A stretch of DNA of 64,000 nt. Source: Anisodus tanguticus. Its lineage: Eukaryota; Streptophyta; Magnoliopsida; Solanales; Solanaceae. The notes beneath the pieces were generated by a model that ran no database searches, was not told the DNA's origin, and saw nothing but the letters and a program-made list of their open reading frames with translations. The stretch spans positions 42,587,062-42,651,061 of the forward strand of contig CM067545.1 of NCBI GenBank assembly GCA_034509755.1, written 5' to 3'. Position numbers and translations under genes: made by a program. Shown in pieces: positions 32,561-43,142 of the stretch. The stretch's first letter is position 1, and each line of letters begins with the position of its first letter.

Positions 32561-33398
32561 AAACTTTTGGTGATGGATTTGGAGATCAAAATGGAGAAGA
32601 AGATGAGGATTGTGGATGACATATTAAGAATCAAATGAGGGAGTTTCACCCTGGCTAGTGCAAAGGAGATGGGGGAGAGGTTGATGACCAAGGGAGCTTG
32701 GGGGAGTAGTGGGGATGCGACTGGTATGTGGGACAGGATGGCCAGTTGCATTCGAGAGGTAGCTAGGGAAGTGCTTGGGGTCTCGAGGGGTAGCCGTGGT
32801 AGGCATCGAGGGGACTGATGGTGGAATGAAAAAGTTTGAGAGAAGGTGGAAGCGAAAAAAGTGGCGTATGCAAAATTGGTAGAAAGCAAAGATGGGGTGG
32901 AGAAGTGGACGAATAAGGAACTGTATAAGATGGCGAGGAATGAGGCAAAGCTTGCGGTTACGGTGGCAAAAACGACAGCTTTTGAACGCATGTATGTGAA
33001 ATTAGAGGAAAAAGATGGGGATAGAAAATTGTACAGACTAACCAAGGAGAAAGAGAGGAGGGCCCGTGAATTGGATCACGTAAGGTGCATCAAGGATGAG
33101 GATGACAAAGTACTGGTTGAGGACGCGCATATTAGGCAGAGGTGGCAGTCTTACTTCTATAAACTCTTGAACAAAAAAAGAGATACAACCATTATGCTGG
33201 GAGATCTGGAGCAATCTGGTAGGTACTGGGATTTTGGGTATTGTAGTAACATTAAGGTTGAGGAGGTTGATAATGTTGTTCGTAGGATGAGCAAGGGACG
33301 AGCGACCGATCCTGATGAGATCCCAGTTGAATTTTGGAAGAGTGCAGGCAAGGCAGGTTTGGAGTGGCTGACTGAGTTTTAACATCATTTTTAAGACG
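32560..33398 (+). pseudogene. RTE linker between endonuclease and RT
   Basis: The open frame at 32846-33382 ('EAKKVAYAKLVESKDG', 'ARNEAKLAVTVAKTTAFERM', 'GRATDPDEIPVEFWK') matches the alpha-helical linker and the N-terminal RT motif (G.A.GPDEIP.E.WK) of RTE ORF2. A stop near 33380 precedes the main RT frame. Confidence 0.8.
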
Positions 33399-33995
33399 AT
33401 GAGAATGTTCGAAGAATGGAGGTGGAGTACAATGATCCCTTTGTATAAAAACAGAGGTGATATCCATAGTTGCAACAACTATAGGGGTATCAAGCTGCTA
33501 AGCCACACTATGAAAGTTTGGGAGCGGGTCATAGAGATGAGGGTGAGAAGAAGCGTGTCTATTTTTGAGAATCAGTTTGGATTCATGCCGGGGTGTTCGA
33601 CCACAGAAGTCATTCATCTTATTAGGAGGTTTGTGGAGCATTATAGGGGGAGGAAAAAAGACTCACATATGGTTTTCATCGACCTCGAGAAGGCATACGA
33701 CAAAGTCCCCAAGGAGGTTCTTTGGAAATTTTTGAATGTTAGATGTGTACATGTGGTGTACACTATAGAGATAAAAGATATGTATGATAGAGCCAAGACC
33801 AGAGTACGGAAAGTAGGAGGAAACTCGGAGCACTTCCTAGTGATGATGGGGCTGCACCGGGGATCAGCTCTTAGCGCATTCTTATTTGCCTTGGTGATGG
33901 ATGGACTGACGCGACAAATTCATGGAGAGGTACCATGGTGTATGTTATTCGCAGACGACATAGTCCTGATTGATGAGACTCGCAGCGGAGATTGA
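33399..33995 (+). pseudogene. RTE reverse transcriptase core
   Basis: This 198-codon frame carries RT motifs in order: 'NNYRGIKLLSHTMKVWERVI', 'NQFGFMPGCSTTEVI', 'MVFIDLEKAYDKVP' (first catalytic Asp), 'LHRGSALSAFLFALVMD' and 'MLFADDIVLIDET' (catalytic FADD). All catalytic Asp residues are intact, but the frame ends at a stop right after the FADD block. The C-terminal blocks ('RMLRWMCGH', 'VASVEDKMR') continue in other frames to about 34690. Confidence 0.9.
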
Positions 33996-35007
33996 ATGCT
34001 AAGCTGGAGGTTTGGAGATAGACTCTGGAGTCTAAATGGTTCAGGCTGAGTAGGACCAAGACAGAATACTTGGAGTGCAAGTTCAGTAACAGGGAGTGAC
34101 CTTGAGACAGGCGTGGAGGTGAGGCTTGGTACTCAGGTCATTCCGAATAAAAAAGCTTAAAGTACCTCGGGTCTATTATCCTTGGGAATGGAGAGATTGA
34201 TGACGATGTCACACATCGTGTTGGGACATGGTGGATGAAATGGAGGCTCACATCTGGAGTTTTATGCGATAAAAATGTGCCACCAAAATTTAAGGCAAGT
34301 TCTATAGGGTGGTGGTTAGACTGACTATGTTGTATGAGGCGGAGTGTTGGTTAGTCAATACTTCACACATTTAAAAGATGAAAGTTGCGGAGATGAGGAT
34401 GTTGAGATGGATGTGTGGGCATACGAGGAGGTATAGGATTAGAAATAATGATATCCGGGACATAGTAGGAGTGGCCTCGGTGGAGGATAAGATGCGAAAG
34501 CGAGGTTGAGATAGTTTGGGCATATGCAGATGAGAGACACAAATGTCCCAGTGCGGAGGTGTGAGAGGTTGGCTATGGACGGGTTCATGAGGGGTAGATG
34601 TAGGCCGAATAAGTATTGAGGAGAGGTAATTAGTCAGGATATGACGCAGGTGCAACTTACTGAGGAAATGACCTTAGATAGGAGGTTTGGAGGACACAGA
34701 TTAGGGTAAAAGGGTAGTAGGTAGTCGAGCGTAGTCTTACTTACGCTTGCAAACTGATAGTTGTAGTGTTATTATTGTAGGCCCGCTTAGCGTATTATAC
34801 TAATAGGCAAAGTATTGCTTTATAGTCCCCTGTAGTTTGATTTATGTTGCTATGTGTCCTTTAGTGTATTTTGCTGAGCTTATCTACCTGAGCTAATTAC
34901 TGCTTACTTTTTCATAATGCGCTAGCATGACGTATTCGCTTTTGTTACCAACATTTTCATACTGCTTTAACGTTTTTCGATCGGGTCTGACCGTTTCTCT
35001 TAGTTTG

Positions 35008-35055
35008 CTCTTGCTTTTGCTTTTACTTTTGCTTTTGCTTTTACTTTTGCTTTTA
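35008..35055 (+). repeat. CTTTTG/CTTTTA microsatellite
   Basis: About eight hexamer units lie in the RTE 3' region, just before the conserved tail. Confidence 0.9.
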
Positions 35056-35193
35056 ATTCGCTTGTGTTTATGCTTTGTCTTGAGCCGATGATCTCTCGAA
35101 AACAACCGCTCTACCTACCAAGATAGAGGTAAGGTCTGCGTACACTCTACCCTCCCCAGACCATACGTTGTGGGATTTCACTGAGTTGTTGTT

Positions 35194-36189
35194 CACCCTT
35201 AACGTATACTCTTTTTAAGTTTTGCATCCTGGCCTATATATTTTAACGATACTCACTCTATTTTGATAATAAAATCATAAAAGACTTATTTTATTTATTG
35301 AGTAAAAATGTAAAAATACAATTAAAATATTTCTAAACTAATTTTTTTCATCATCACACCCTAAATTAATTACTTTTAATTCATATGGAGCGGCTCTGCT
35401 CCAGCTCATATAGCTCCCGTAAATATCAATACCTTTTCAAATCGTTGCCATGTGTCCCTATATTGAATTTTAAATAGGATGTGTATAATTTGGATAAATT
35501 CGAAATCTGAACCAAAATTCAAATATTTTGGATTTATATTTTGAAATTTTCGAATTTTGAACTGGATTTCGGATTTAATTTTTATTTTTTTTGGATTTTG
35601 GATCGGATTCAAATTTGAAACTTCAGATTTTTGAATATCCGAAAACTGAATTTATTATACCTTGTATTTAGGCTACCCACTATCCATTAATATATTAGTG
35701 CATCACCTATATATCCAATCTAATAAGTCAAATATACCTTACTCATTACATATCAACTCCTATATTCAAATAATGAATCATTTACTATAAATATTTCTTC
35801 CTTTTTAGTTTGATTTTGTTTTTTTCGGTCTATATATTGAAATTTGTTTACTAGTTAGTAGTATTATTTTAGCACTATAAATTTAGATATCTGAAAATTC
35901 TAGAATATTTGTTGATTTTAACACATAAAAACAGTTGATGCACCAAAAAAAGAAGATATAAGAACAGCGAACATATATTTATATGAGATATCTCTAATAA
36001 TATTTCGTGCCAAAATTAAAATATTTTTTTATTCCCTATAGAAAGAGAAATAGTAATGTTTAATTAGATTAAATAATTGATAAATTATTAAAAAACGAAA
36101 ACAATGAAATTACAATTTGTGGGTTACCGCAAGCACTCTCCAGAAGAATTTTCTTTTGTTCTCTTTTATATTCTTACCACTAAATAGAT
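35194..36189. other. AT-rich interior, right part of inverted-repeat element
   Basis: No gene. Around 35500-35645 there are repeated GGATTT, TTCGGATTT and CAAATTTGAA motifs in both orientations, as in subterminal regions of small hAT elements. No termini were found. Confidence 0.4.
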
Positions 36190-36447
36190 AACTTAGCTCT
36201 GATGTTTTTTTTAATTATTTTATCGGGTTAAATAGGTATAAGACGTGAATTGATTGGTTAAATGAGTTTAGATTGGATTGAGTTAAATGAATTTGATAAT
36301 TTAAATACATTTATTAATTAAAAATAAAATTTTATGTGACATGACATGCCAACTAGGAAAGAAGGAGAGTTTTGTGTGTTTTGTATATTATGAAAAAAAT
36401 AGTGTGGCAATTCTCAAATACATGAGTGATCTTTAGAAAATTTACTC

Positions 36448-36870
36448 ATAATTTCATGATGAAATACAATTAGAGATTTTATTGTGGCGAAGTAGAAGAA
36501 ATTAAAGTCAACAACTTAAGCTCTTCAGTGTGAATATTCATTTTGAAACTATCCCATATGGTTTAGAATCATTTCCTTGAGTAAGAAAATAAAGTACAAG
36601 GTATATGGAGACAAGAATGCTACTAGTAAAATTAAATATTACAAAGAGAATATATAGTAAAGTACAATAGTCAATAAGTTATCTAAGTTATTAAATAAGG
36701 AAGCAAAGGTGAATGCAATTGCATCATGCAATTTAAAATAAAGCCTTCATAAATTACAAATTGCAATAGAGAAGAAATTCTTTTTTTCACTTTCTAACTA
36801 AAAACAATAGCTTAAGTAATTATAAGATAAGAAAAGAAAAAGAATTAAAGGGGGAAAAAAAAAATACTTT
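36448..36870. other. 3' flank of the membrane-protein gene
   Basis: AT-rich sequence downstream of the stop codon at 36871-36873 (TAA on the minus strand). It probably includes the 3' untranslated region; no clear polyadenylation signal could be fixed. Confidence 0.45.
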
Positions 36871-38262
36871 TTAGCTCTTTTTACCCTCCTCACCACCTTC
36901 TAAATAAGTTTTCTTCATTCTTTCAGCTCTACTCAACAGACAAATCATAAGAAAACACGTGGCATAAATAGCATGAATTCTCCAACTAGTCCTAGGAGGC
37001 TGACGCAATACAGCCTTATGAAACACCGTCATGTAATAATGCAGCCCAACAGCAAAGCCCACAAAAGTTTGAGCCAGCCCAATCATCTTCGTAACCGGCC
37101 CAGCCTCAGTAGAGAATACTAAAACAAGGTACATCAATAGCATCAAAAGGTACAACACATAAGCAAGTGTTTGCATGAGTTGTAGGCAAATGTAAGTGGA
37201 CTGCGAAGTAGCGTAGAAAAACTTCAGTGGCTCCAAACCAGTGACTAAAGATGATAGACATAAAATAGAGAAATATATTGAGAGATAAACTTGGATGAAA
37301 ATTAATAATCTTTGGAGTGAAAAATAAGCTTTGATTCGGTTGAAAATGAGAGAAACAAGAAGTAGAGGGATTAAAATGAATGCAAATGAAAGTATAGAGG
37401 CAATTGTGGCTGCATATTTGGTGCCTACAATGGGTTTGAAGTTCTTGGTAATTTCTTTATTGGCTTTATTGAGGTAAACTTTTGATGTTTTTGAGAGTTT
37501 TTCTAAGTCTGGTAAAAGGGTTTCTTGAAATTTGGAAGGCAAGTCTATAAAACCAGACATTAAGTCATCATCATCATCATTTTGTAGCCAATATGGTTGT
37601 GAATCCTTGTCTTTCTTGGCATTTTTGTTTCTTGAAGATTGGTTTTTTGTTGTGTTTTTGGATTTGGATACATTGAGGTTGTTTGTGGTGGTTACTTTTG
37701 CTGTTTTTGATAGATCTAAGGATGTTTTTTTGGTTGAATTTGAGGACTTTAAGGAAGTGGAATTGAGTTTTTTTAATTGGGATTTGAGTGTAAGTTTTTC
37801 TTGTTGGGTTGGCTTGATGAGTTTGGTTTTGTTCTTGGTTGAACTAGAAAATGAATCAGATAAAGAAAGTTTAGTTTGGTTCTTGATTGAAGCAAAAGAA
37901 GAAGAAGAAGATAAAATCTTGGTTAATTTTGTTTGGTTCTTGGAAGAGCTAGTGGTGGATTTGATGAGTTTTGTTTGGTTCTTGGAATTGGAAAGTGAAC
38001 TTAAATTGGATTTCTTCTTGATTGGTTGAGAAGAATCATCAATGTTTGAAATGGATTTTTTCTTCTTGATTGGTTGAGGAGAATCATCATCAATATCTAG
38101 CTCTAACATTCTTCTTTGTATTCTTGTTGATGAAGCATTGTTCTTGTTAATTTGAGTACACTGAGTTGAAATGAATGAAGAAGCTAATAAGACTAAAAGA
38201 AAAGAGAGTACTAAAAGTACCTTAGAAAAGCTGCAAGTTTGTTGAGTAGAAAGTAGAGCCAT
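36871..38262 (-). CDS. secreted-entry membrane protein, low-complexity N half, five C-terminal TM segments
   Basis: This is an uninterrupted, intronless frame of 463 codons, the only intact host-like gene in the window. Residues 1-36 look like a signal peptide (hydrophobic 14-30, then SSFISTQCTQ). Residues 37-250 are rich in Ser, Lys, Asn and Thr, with four KN(Q/K)TKL repeats, two QPIKKK repeats and many N-x-S/T sites, then an acidic patch (NDDDDDLM). The C-terminal part has about five membrane helices (roughly 286-307, 320-342, 361-384, 393-414, 430-443) and a charged tail (LEGGEEGKKS). I do not recognise a named family, so no function is claimed. The start at 38262 is the first ATG of the frame and precedes the signal peptide. 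A TTTATAT motif lies 41 bases upstream (38303-38309), rather close for a TATA box. Confidence 0.85.
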   Translation of the reverse strand: MALLSTQQTCSFSKVLLVLSFLLVLLASSFISTQCTQINKNNASSTRIQRRMLELDIDDDSPQPIKKKKSISNIDDSSQPIKKKSNLSSLSNSKNQTKLIKSTTSSSKNQTKLTKILSSSSSFASIKNQTKLSLSDSFSSSTKNKTKLIKPTQQEKLTLKSQLKKLNSTSLKSSNSTKKTSLDLSKTAKVTTTNNLNVSKSKNTTKNQSSRNKNAKKDKDSQPYWLQNDDDDDLMSGFIDLPSKFQETLLPDLEKLSKTSKVYLNKANKEITKNFKPIVGTKYAATIASILSFAFILIPLLLVSLIFNRIKAYFSLQRLLIFIQVYLSIYFSILCLSSLVTGLEPLKFFYATSQSTYICLQLMQTLAYVLYLLMLLMYLVLVFSTEAGPVTKMIGLAQTFVGFAVGLHYYMTVFHKAVLRQPPRTSWRIHAIYATCFLMICLLSRAERMKKTYLEGGEEGKKS

Positions 38263-39379
38263 ATGTACTGAATTCTATGACTGAGTATTGGATTTGTTGA
38301 AGATATAAAGGCTCTCAATTATTTCAATTAATGTGACGTTATTTGACTTAACAAATTTAAGAATAAAAAAAAATTAAAATTTATAATTCAAAATAAATTT
38401 TATATATAAATATATAATTATAAATATCTCGTTAAGTTATTTTTAAATATAAAAATATAATATTTCTTTTTAAAAAAAAATCAAAAAAAATATCAAATAA
38501 GTAAATAAGTGGTGAATTAATAATAGGTGTGTATGAATAATGATGGAAGCAGATTAAGGAGGAGAGTTTAATGTCAAAGTTAGAACAAGATGACACTCAT
38601 CACATGGAGCAACTAGACAGGGCACAGTATCCGAGTTCTACGCGGTTTTGGCCTTTTTATTTATTTTTCTTCTTATACCAACAACCCCACCAAAAAGAGA
38701 AAAGAGATTGTGATAGTGGAGAAAGAGAACTAACAGTCTTAACACTAATTTTCGTTGAGATTTGGACTTCAACTTCTTAATTTTTCAACTTAAACAAATG
38801 TATATAAGTGATTAATGATACTTGAAAACACATATACGTAGTTGCTGTATTTGAAAAAATGGTTAAAAAATTAATTTGTTTAATTTTTCAAATATAAGTG
38901 CTTAATAATATTTGAAATGCAGTTGTATTTGAAAAAAGTGATCAAATAGTAATAGTGTTATGGTTTTAAGATGAAGTTTAATACTTGTGTCCTCTTGACT
39001 TTTTTATTTTGATTCAAAATAAGTGTTTATTTACACAAATAAGAAGAAATTAATTATTTTTTCCAATTGTATCTCTATTTAGATAAGTGATTTTTATGTA
39101 ATTAAAAAATTATACTAATAAGGTAGTATTAATTAAGGATAATTAAGTTAAAAGTTAAAATATTTTTTTTAACAGATCGTACTTTCTTAAAAAAGTGTGC
39201 TAAAAGTTAAATAGATATTTATTTTGAATCCGAGGAAGTATCTAGCAAGAGTACGGTAAATAACTATTATCCTAGTAAGTCATTGTTAATTTGTTTGTCA
39301 TTAAGGTGACAAAGATATCTATGTTAATATAATGTTGTTGGATAGTGCTTGAAAATAGTTACTACTGTGGATTTATTTA
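38263..39379. other. upstream region of the membrane-protein gene, otherwise gene-free
   Basis: The first few hundred bases presumably hold the promoter. A 69-codon frame at 38571-38780 has no recognisable feature and is not called. The rest is AT-rich. Confidence 0.45.
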
Positions 39380-40476
39380 AGGAAAAAATGTTAAATTTGT
39401 CCTCCAACTATGTTTTATGGACTAACATTGCTCGCCGTCAAATTTTGAGATTAAATATACCTTCAGCGTTTGTAAACTTGTTAAATTTGTCCCTCGAATT
39501 GACAAAATGTGAGTTGGACGTCACGTCAATGCCTAGTAGACTCCACGTATTGATATAGAATTTTCAGCTTTTGTGTTTACATCTAGGCTTGGACAAAACA
39601 ACGACGATGGTGCAAACGCCGCCAGTCGGTCATCGGCGAAGTCTTTCGCCGTCGGGGTGTAGTCGCCTTGTACTACGAATTTCCAGGCGTGTTTTCTGAA
39701 GAATGGTGGCGGTGGATGTGGTGGTGGAATTGGTATCAACGACGATTCTCCTCCGCTGTTTGGGTTTTCTTCGACACTATCGAAGCTTCTTATTTTCACT
39801 GGCTTAGGTGTTGGATTTGATCTTGATATACTGACTGGCTCCGCCTTGACAGGTGGAGGTGGTGGTGGTGGATGTGAATAAGTTTTGAAACAGAGAAGGA
39901 AGAGGCGGCAACGGCGGTGGTGGAGGAAGTGGTGGAGTGGAGGATGTCGACCATTGATAATGGAGAGAAGGAGGTTCATATTTGTGTAGAAAAGCATCAA
40001 AATTATCAACATTTTTTTACCTAATTTTCTCTCTTTTTGTGATACAAATAAACTCCTTTGTCACACTTGCACCACCTCTATTCTTATCGCTTTTACTGCT
40101 CCTCGGCTCCATGTATTGTGGCAATGGCGGCGACGGCGGTGGGTCGCAGGTATATAAAAATTATCAACATTCTTTGATCTGTGCTTTCTCTTTTTTCGTG
40201 GAACACTATGAGATGATCTCTTCACTTTCTCCGGTGTCGGAGCTGGCGGAGGTGACATCGGTGATAATAACGGCGGAATTGAAGCTGGTTGAGTAAATGT
40301 ACATGGATCCAATGTAGCGTTTACGTGGATCCGACGTAGCGTCCAACTAACATTTTCGTCAATCCGATGGCAAATTTAACAAGTTTGCTAACGATGAAGG
40401 TATATTTAATCTCAAAGTTTGACAGAGGGCAATGTTATTGCATAAAACATAGTTGAAAGGCAAATTTGACCCTTTT
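39380..40476. mobile_element. second Pack-MULE of the 19605 family
   Basis: The left arm (about 39380-39545) and right arm (about 40310-40476) are inverted repeats that align with those of 19605-21526. Shared blocks include AAATTTG(T/C)CCTCCAACTATG, TTAAATATACC, AACTTGTTAAATTTG and ATGTGAGTTGGA. The interior holds a proline-rich gene fragment. The right end abuts a copia fragment directly, and no TSD could be found, so one flank was probably lost or rearranged after insertion. Confidence 0.8.
39555..40015 (-). pseudogene. captured proline-rich protein gene fragment
   Basis: The minus strand reads 'NVDNFDAFLHKYEPPSLHYQ' followed by 'WSTSSTPPLPPPPPLPPLP', then, after a frameshift, 'TYSHPPPPPPPVKAEPVSIS', 'KPVKIRSFDSVEENPN' and 'FFRKHAWKFVVQGDYTPTA'. 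Poly-proline stretches with a (K/R)..AWKFVV.GDY motif resemble a plant hydroxyproline-rich, otherwise uncharacterised protein family; this is from memory and not searched. It lies wholly between the MULE inverted repeats. Another basic piece, 'KKRKHRSKNVDNFYIPATH', is at about 40155-40215 and may be a duplicated part of the same capture. Confidence 0.6.
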
Positions 40477-40499
40477 AACCGATGAATGGACCAAGCCTT

Positions 40500-40970
40500 C
40501 GAAAGAGTCAGACTGAGAACATTGCGAATGGTAGCCGGTTTGACCACCGGACTAAACGTCTCACCAGAATGCACGCTAACCTGCTAAGTCTTACCATCAC
40601 CTACAAGACGAGCCTTATGCCTCGCAAAAAAATCGTCAGAATTATCCTTATGAGTAAAAATCTACATAGACTGAATAATATTAACACCAGAAGGACGGGG
40701 TACCAACTCCCACGTCTTATTCGCAATAAGAGAATAATATTCGTTGGTCATAGCCAATTTCCAATTCAGATTATTTAAGGCGGACACGGGGTTACGGGGT
40801 AATGGGGATTTAAGAACATTAGAATTTAAATTAAAATGTCTTTTTGGTTGAAAAATACCCCGTTGACTACGAGTGACCGGTCTATGACTCGGAGGAGAAT
40901 TGAGAGAATTTTGGGAAATATAGGGACCAGTGACGGACGGGCCTGCTGGCCCAACACGGGAACTGGGCAC
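40500..40970 (-). pseudogene. copia reverse transcriptase N-terminal remnant
   Basis: 'NLNWKLAMTNEYYSLIANKT' and 'WELVPRPSGVNIIQSM' match the RT entry segment at 12780-12920. After frameshifts, 'SGETFSPVVKPATIRNVLSL' follows near 40570-40510. The catalytic region is missing because the copy ends at the MULE boundary. Confidence 0.8.
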
Positions 40971-41035
40971 TGTAGATGACGCATAAACAAAACTTAGGCC
41001 AGAACTGGCCTGGAGAGGCGGCCCAGTTACTGGAA

Positions 41036-42020
41036 CTACGTCGATGGTTTGTGACGGTACTGTAGGCCCATCGGTAGTGGGCCCTCTGGTGGATTTTGGG
41101 TGCGGGACATGTCCGAGAAATGGTGGATAATATACGGGGAGACATCGTCATCCAAAAAATTATACAAACTAGGCACGAGACTACTCACTTTAGCAAACAG
41201 AAATTGAGATTCATCAAAAATAACATGGCGACTAATGATGATTTTCTTAGACGATAAATCAAAACATTTGTAACCACGATGATTAGACGGATAACCCAAA
41301 AATACACAAGGGGTAGACCGGGCCTGAAGTTTGTTAATTGTGGTGGATGAAAATAGTGGATAACATAAGCACCTAAAGACCCTAAGATGTGAATACGAAA
41401 GACTCTTAGTATATAATATTTGAAAGGGGGGGGGGGGGAGAATATGCCAAACCTTTGATAGGAAGAATGTTAAGGAGATAGGTAGCCATTTGTAGAGCAT
41501 GATGCCAAAAGGAAGGAGGCGCGGAAGAATGGACCAATAAAGTTTGGACAATATTATTAATGGTACAAATTTTGCGTTCAACTTTTCCATTTTGTGAGGA
41601 CGTATGAGGACAAGAGAAATGAAAATTGATACCATTATTACTACAAAAATCCCGAAACAACCCATTATCATATTCTTTTCCATTATCACATTGAATATTC
41701 TTAATTTCCGTTCGAACTGGGTACGGATGAAAGCTTTAAATTTTAAGAAGGTGGAAAAAACGTGAGATTTTTACGCCAATGGAAAAGTCCATAAAAATTA
41801 GAATAGTCATCCAAAAAAAGAACATAATAACGATGGCCCAAAGAACTGATAACAGGAGATGTCCATAAATCACTATGAATAATATCAAATGACATTAATG
41901 TACGAGTACAAATGGTAACCTAATAATTTTTTCTAAAGAACAAGATTGACAAATCGGAGTACTACACATACCCTTACAAGAAATAAAATTGTTTTTATCT
42001 AAGAAAGACAAAACTGACGA
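41036..42020 (-). pseudogene. copia integrase remnant
   Basis: Frames carry 'FRDFCSNNGINFHFSCPHTS' and 'QNGKVERKICTINNIVQTLL' (catalytic Glu block), and 'TPCVFLGYPSNHRGYKCFDL'. The first catalytic Asp block is in 41750-41900 in broken frames. The layout matches 13082-14293. Confidence 0.8.
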
Positions 42021-42432
42021 CCCCGGATGACGTAGACGTGCATGTCACAAGGAAGGAGTAAGAGTTGCAAAAGTAGATGACAAGTCTGGACTCGATAAAC
42101 CGGATGTGGGTGTGATATGATAGAGATCTCCCCTACTATCAAATCTCATGAGTGGAATCCCCGTCTTGAAATCTTTCACATAAAACCCAAAAGGATAAAA
42201 AAATAACAGAAACTGAATTATCAATGGTGAATTTACGAACATACACCAAATGTTTAATCAATTTAGGAGCATGAATGGTATTTTTCAAGATAAGAGGTGG
42301 ATGGGGGGGGGGGGGGAGACAAAGTTTTATGACCATAACCACGAATTGGAATTGAATTACCATTACCAACAATTATGCCACGATTGTTGCTCAAATTGGA
42401 ATAACACGAGAGAGTACCTTGGTCAAACGTCA

Positions 42433-43142
42433 TTATGATCTATCTCAATACCTTTCTTATGTACCAAGAAGCCCTGGAAGTTGCCAGTCGATACTCCGAA
42501 CATGCACTTGGCTGGATTCATTTTAAGATTATGAATCCTCATTCTTTTTAGTGCTTGTTCAAGATCGGCTAAATGATCTTTGAAGTCCTTAGACCTCACA
42601 ACTACATCATCAATGTAGACCTCCATAGTCTTGCCGATCAAATCATGGAAGATGGTGTTCATAGCCATCTGACAAGTAGCACCAGCATTCTTTAGACTAA
42701 ACAACATAACTACCCACTCGTAAATGCCCAAGGCTCCTGGACACCTAAAAATAGTTTTGTGAATGTCCTCCTTGGCTACTGCTATCTGATTATAGCCGGA
42801 GTCTCCATCCATGAATGTCAACACACCATTAGTTGCTGCCGAATCGACTAGTATATCAGCTATAGGCATGACATATTCATCTTTGGAAGTGGATAAATTT
42901 AAATTCTTTTAATCAATACATACCCGAATCTTGCCATTCTTCTTCTTGACTGGCACAATATTTGCCAACCATTCCACATACCTAGCCGTTCTGATGAACC
43001 CGACTTTCAACAGCCGTTCAATCTCAGCTTTAATTTGAGGCATCAATTGAGGGTGATATCTTCTTGGCAGTTGTGTATGAGGTGTGAAACCTTCCTTAAT
43101 TGGCAATCTATGTTCTACAAAAGTACGTGCCAACCCAGACAT
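42433..43142 (-). pseudogene. gypsy reverse transcriptase, 3' truncated
   Basis: 'QIKAEIERLLKVGFIRTARY', 'VPVKKKNGKIRVCID', a stop, then 'LTFMDGDSGYNQIAVAKEDI', 'TIFRCPGALGIYEWVVMLF' and 'MEVYIDDVVVRSKDFKDHL', ending with 'GFLVHKKGIEIDHND'. These are RT motifs 1-5 of Ty3/gypsy with the catalytic Y-I-D-D intact. The region downstream (thumb, RNase H, integrase) is absent; the sequence changes to copia at about 42432. Confidence 0.88.

Larger units (their letters stand above)
31700..35193 (+). mobile_element. RTE-type LINE, nearly full length
   Basis: The order is endonuclease (31861-32560), RT (33399-33995), C-terminal region (34000-34690) and a 3' tail with AAGGTCTGCGTACACTCTACC, ending in a short TTG repeat (35186-35193). 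RTE elements have this order, a single ORF2-like frame and short simple-repeat tails instead of poly(A). Stops and frameshifts are frequent. A CTTTTG/CTTTTA hexamer run is at 35008-35055. No TSD was identified, so the exact ends are approximate. A truncated relative is at 5703-6715. Confidence 0.88.
30892..36447. mobile_element. large element with ~270-bp inverted repeats, hosting an RTE LINE
   Basis: The left arm (30892-31165) and right arm (about 36190-36447) are inverted repeats. Shared blocks include CTAGTTGGCATGTCAT, CAAATTCATTTAACTCAA and AAACACACAAAAC. Flanks ATAGTTTGA and ATAATTTCA resemble a 9-bp TSD with two mismatches. The long TIRs and 9-bp TSD suggest a MULE-type element, but no transposase is seen. 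The RTE LINE (about 31700-35193) sits inside. The remaining interior (31166-31700 and 35194-36190) is AT-rich. Confidence 0.6.
40477..42432 (-). mobile_element. copia fragment (RT N-part to protease region)
   Basis: The sequence parallels 12620-14606 of the copia body upstream. On the minus strand it gives the protease-to-integrase linker ('YVRKFTIDNSVSV', near 42250), integrase pieces (41036-42020) and the RT start (40500-40970, ending at the GETFSPVVKPATIRNVLSL block). It is cut at 40476 by the MULE end and at about 42432 by gypsy sequence. A further copia piece in the same orientation follows beyond the gypsy part (46499-46645). Poly-G runs lie at 41426-41438 (13 G) and 42303-42316 (14 G). 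Confidence 0.85.

Noticed and set aside
33038..33478. Antisense frames of up to 146 codons
   Set aside because: They are shadows of the RTE ORF2 on the plus strand.
37532..38029. 165-codon open frame on the plus strand
   Set aside because: It lies antisense within the membrane-protein gene and reflects the Ser/Lys-rich, low-complexity composition of that gene. It has no domain and no independent signals.
39982..40296. 104-codon plus-strand frame with hydrophobic N-terminus
   Set aside because: The minus strand here carries the proline-rich capture and its basic flank. The plus frame is its complement (poly-Leu from antisense of Lys/Arg/Glu codons) and runs into the MULE arm.
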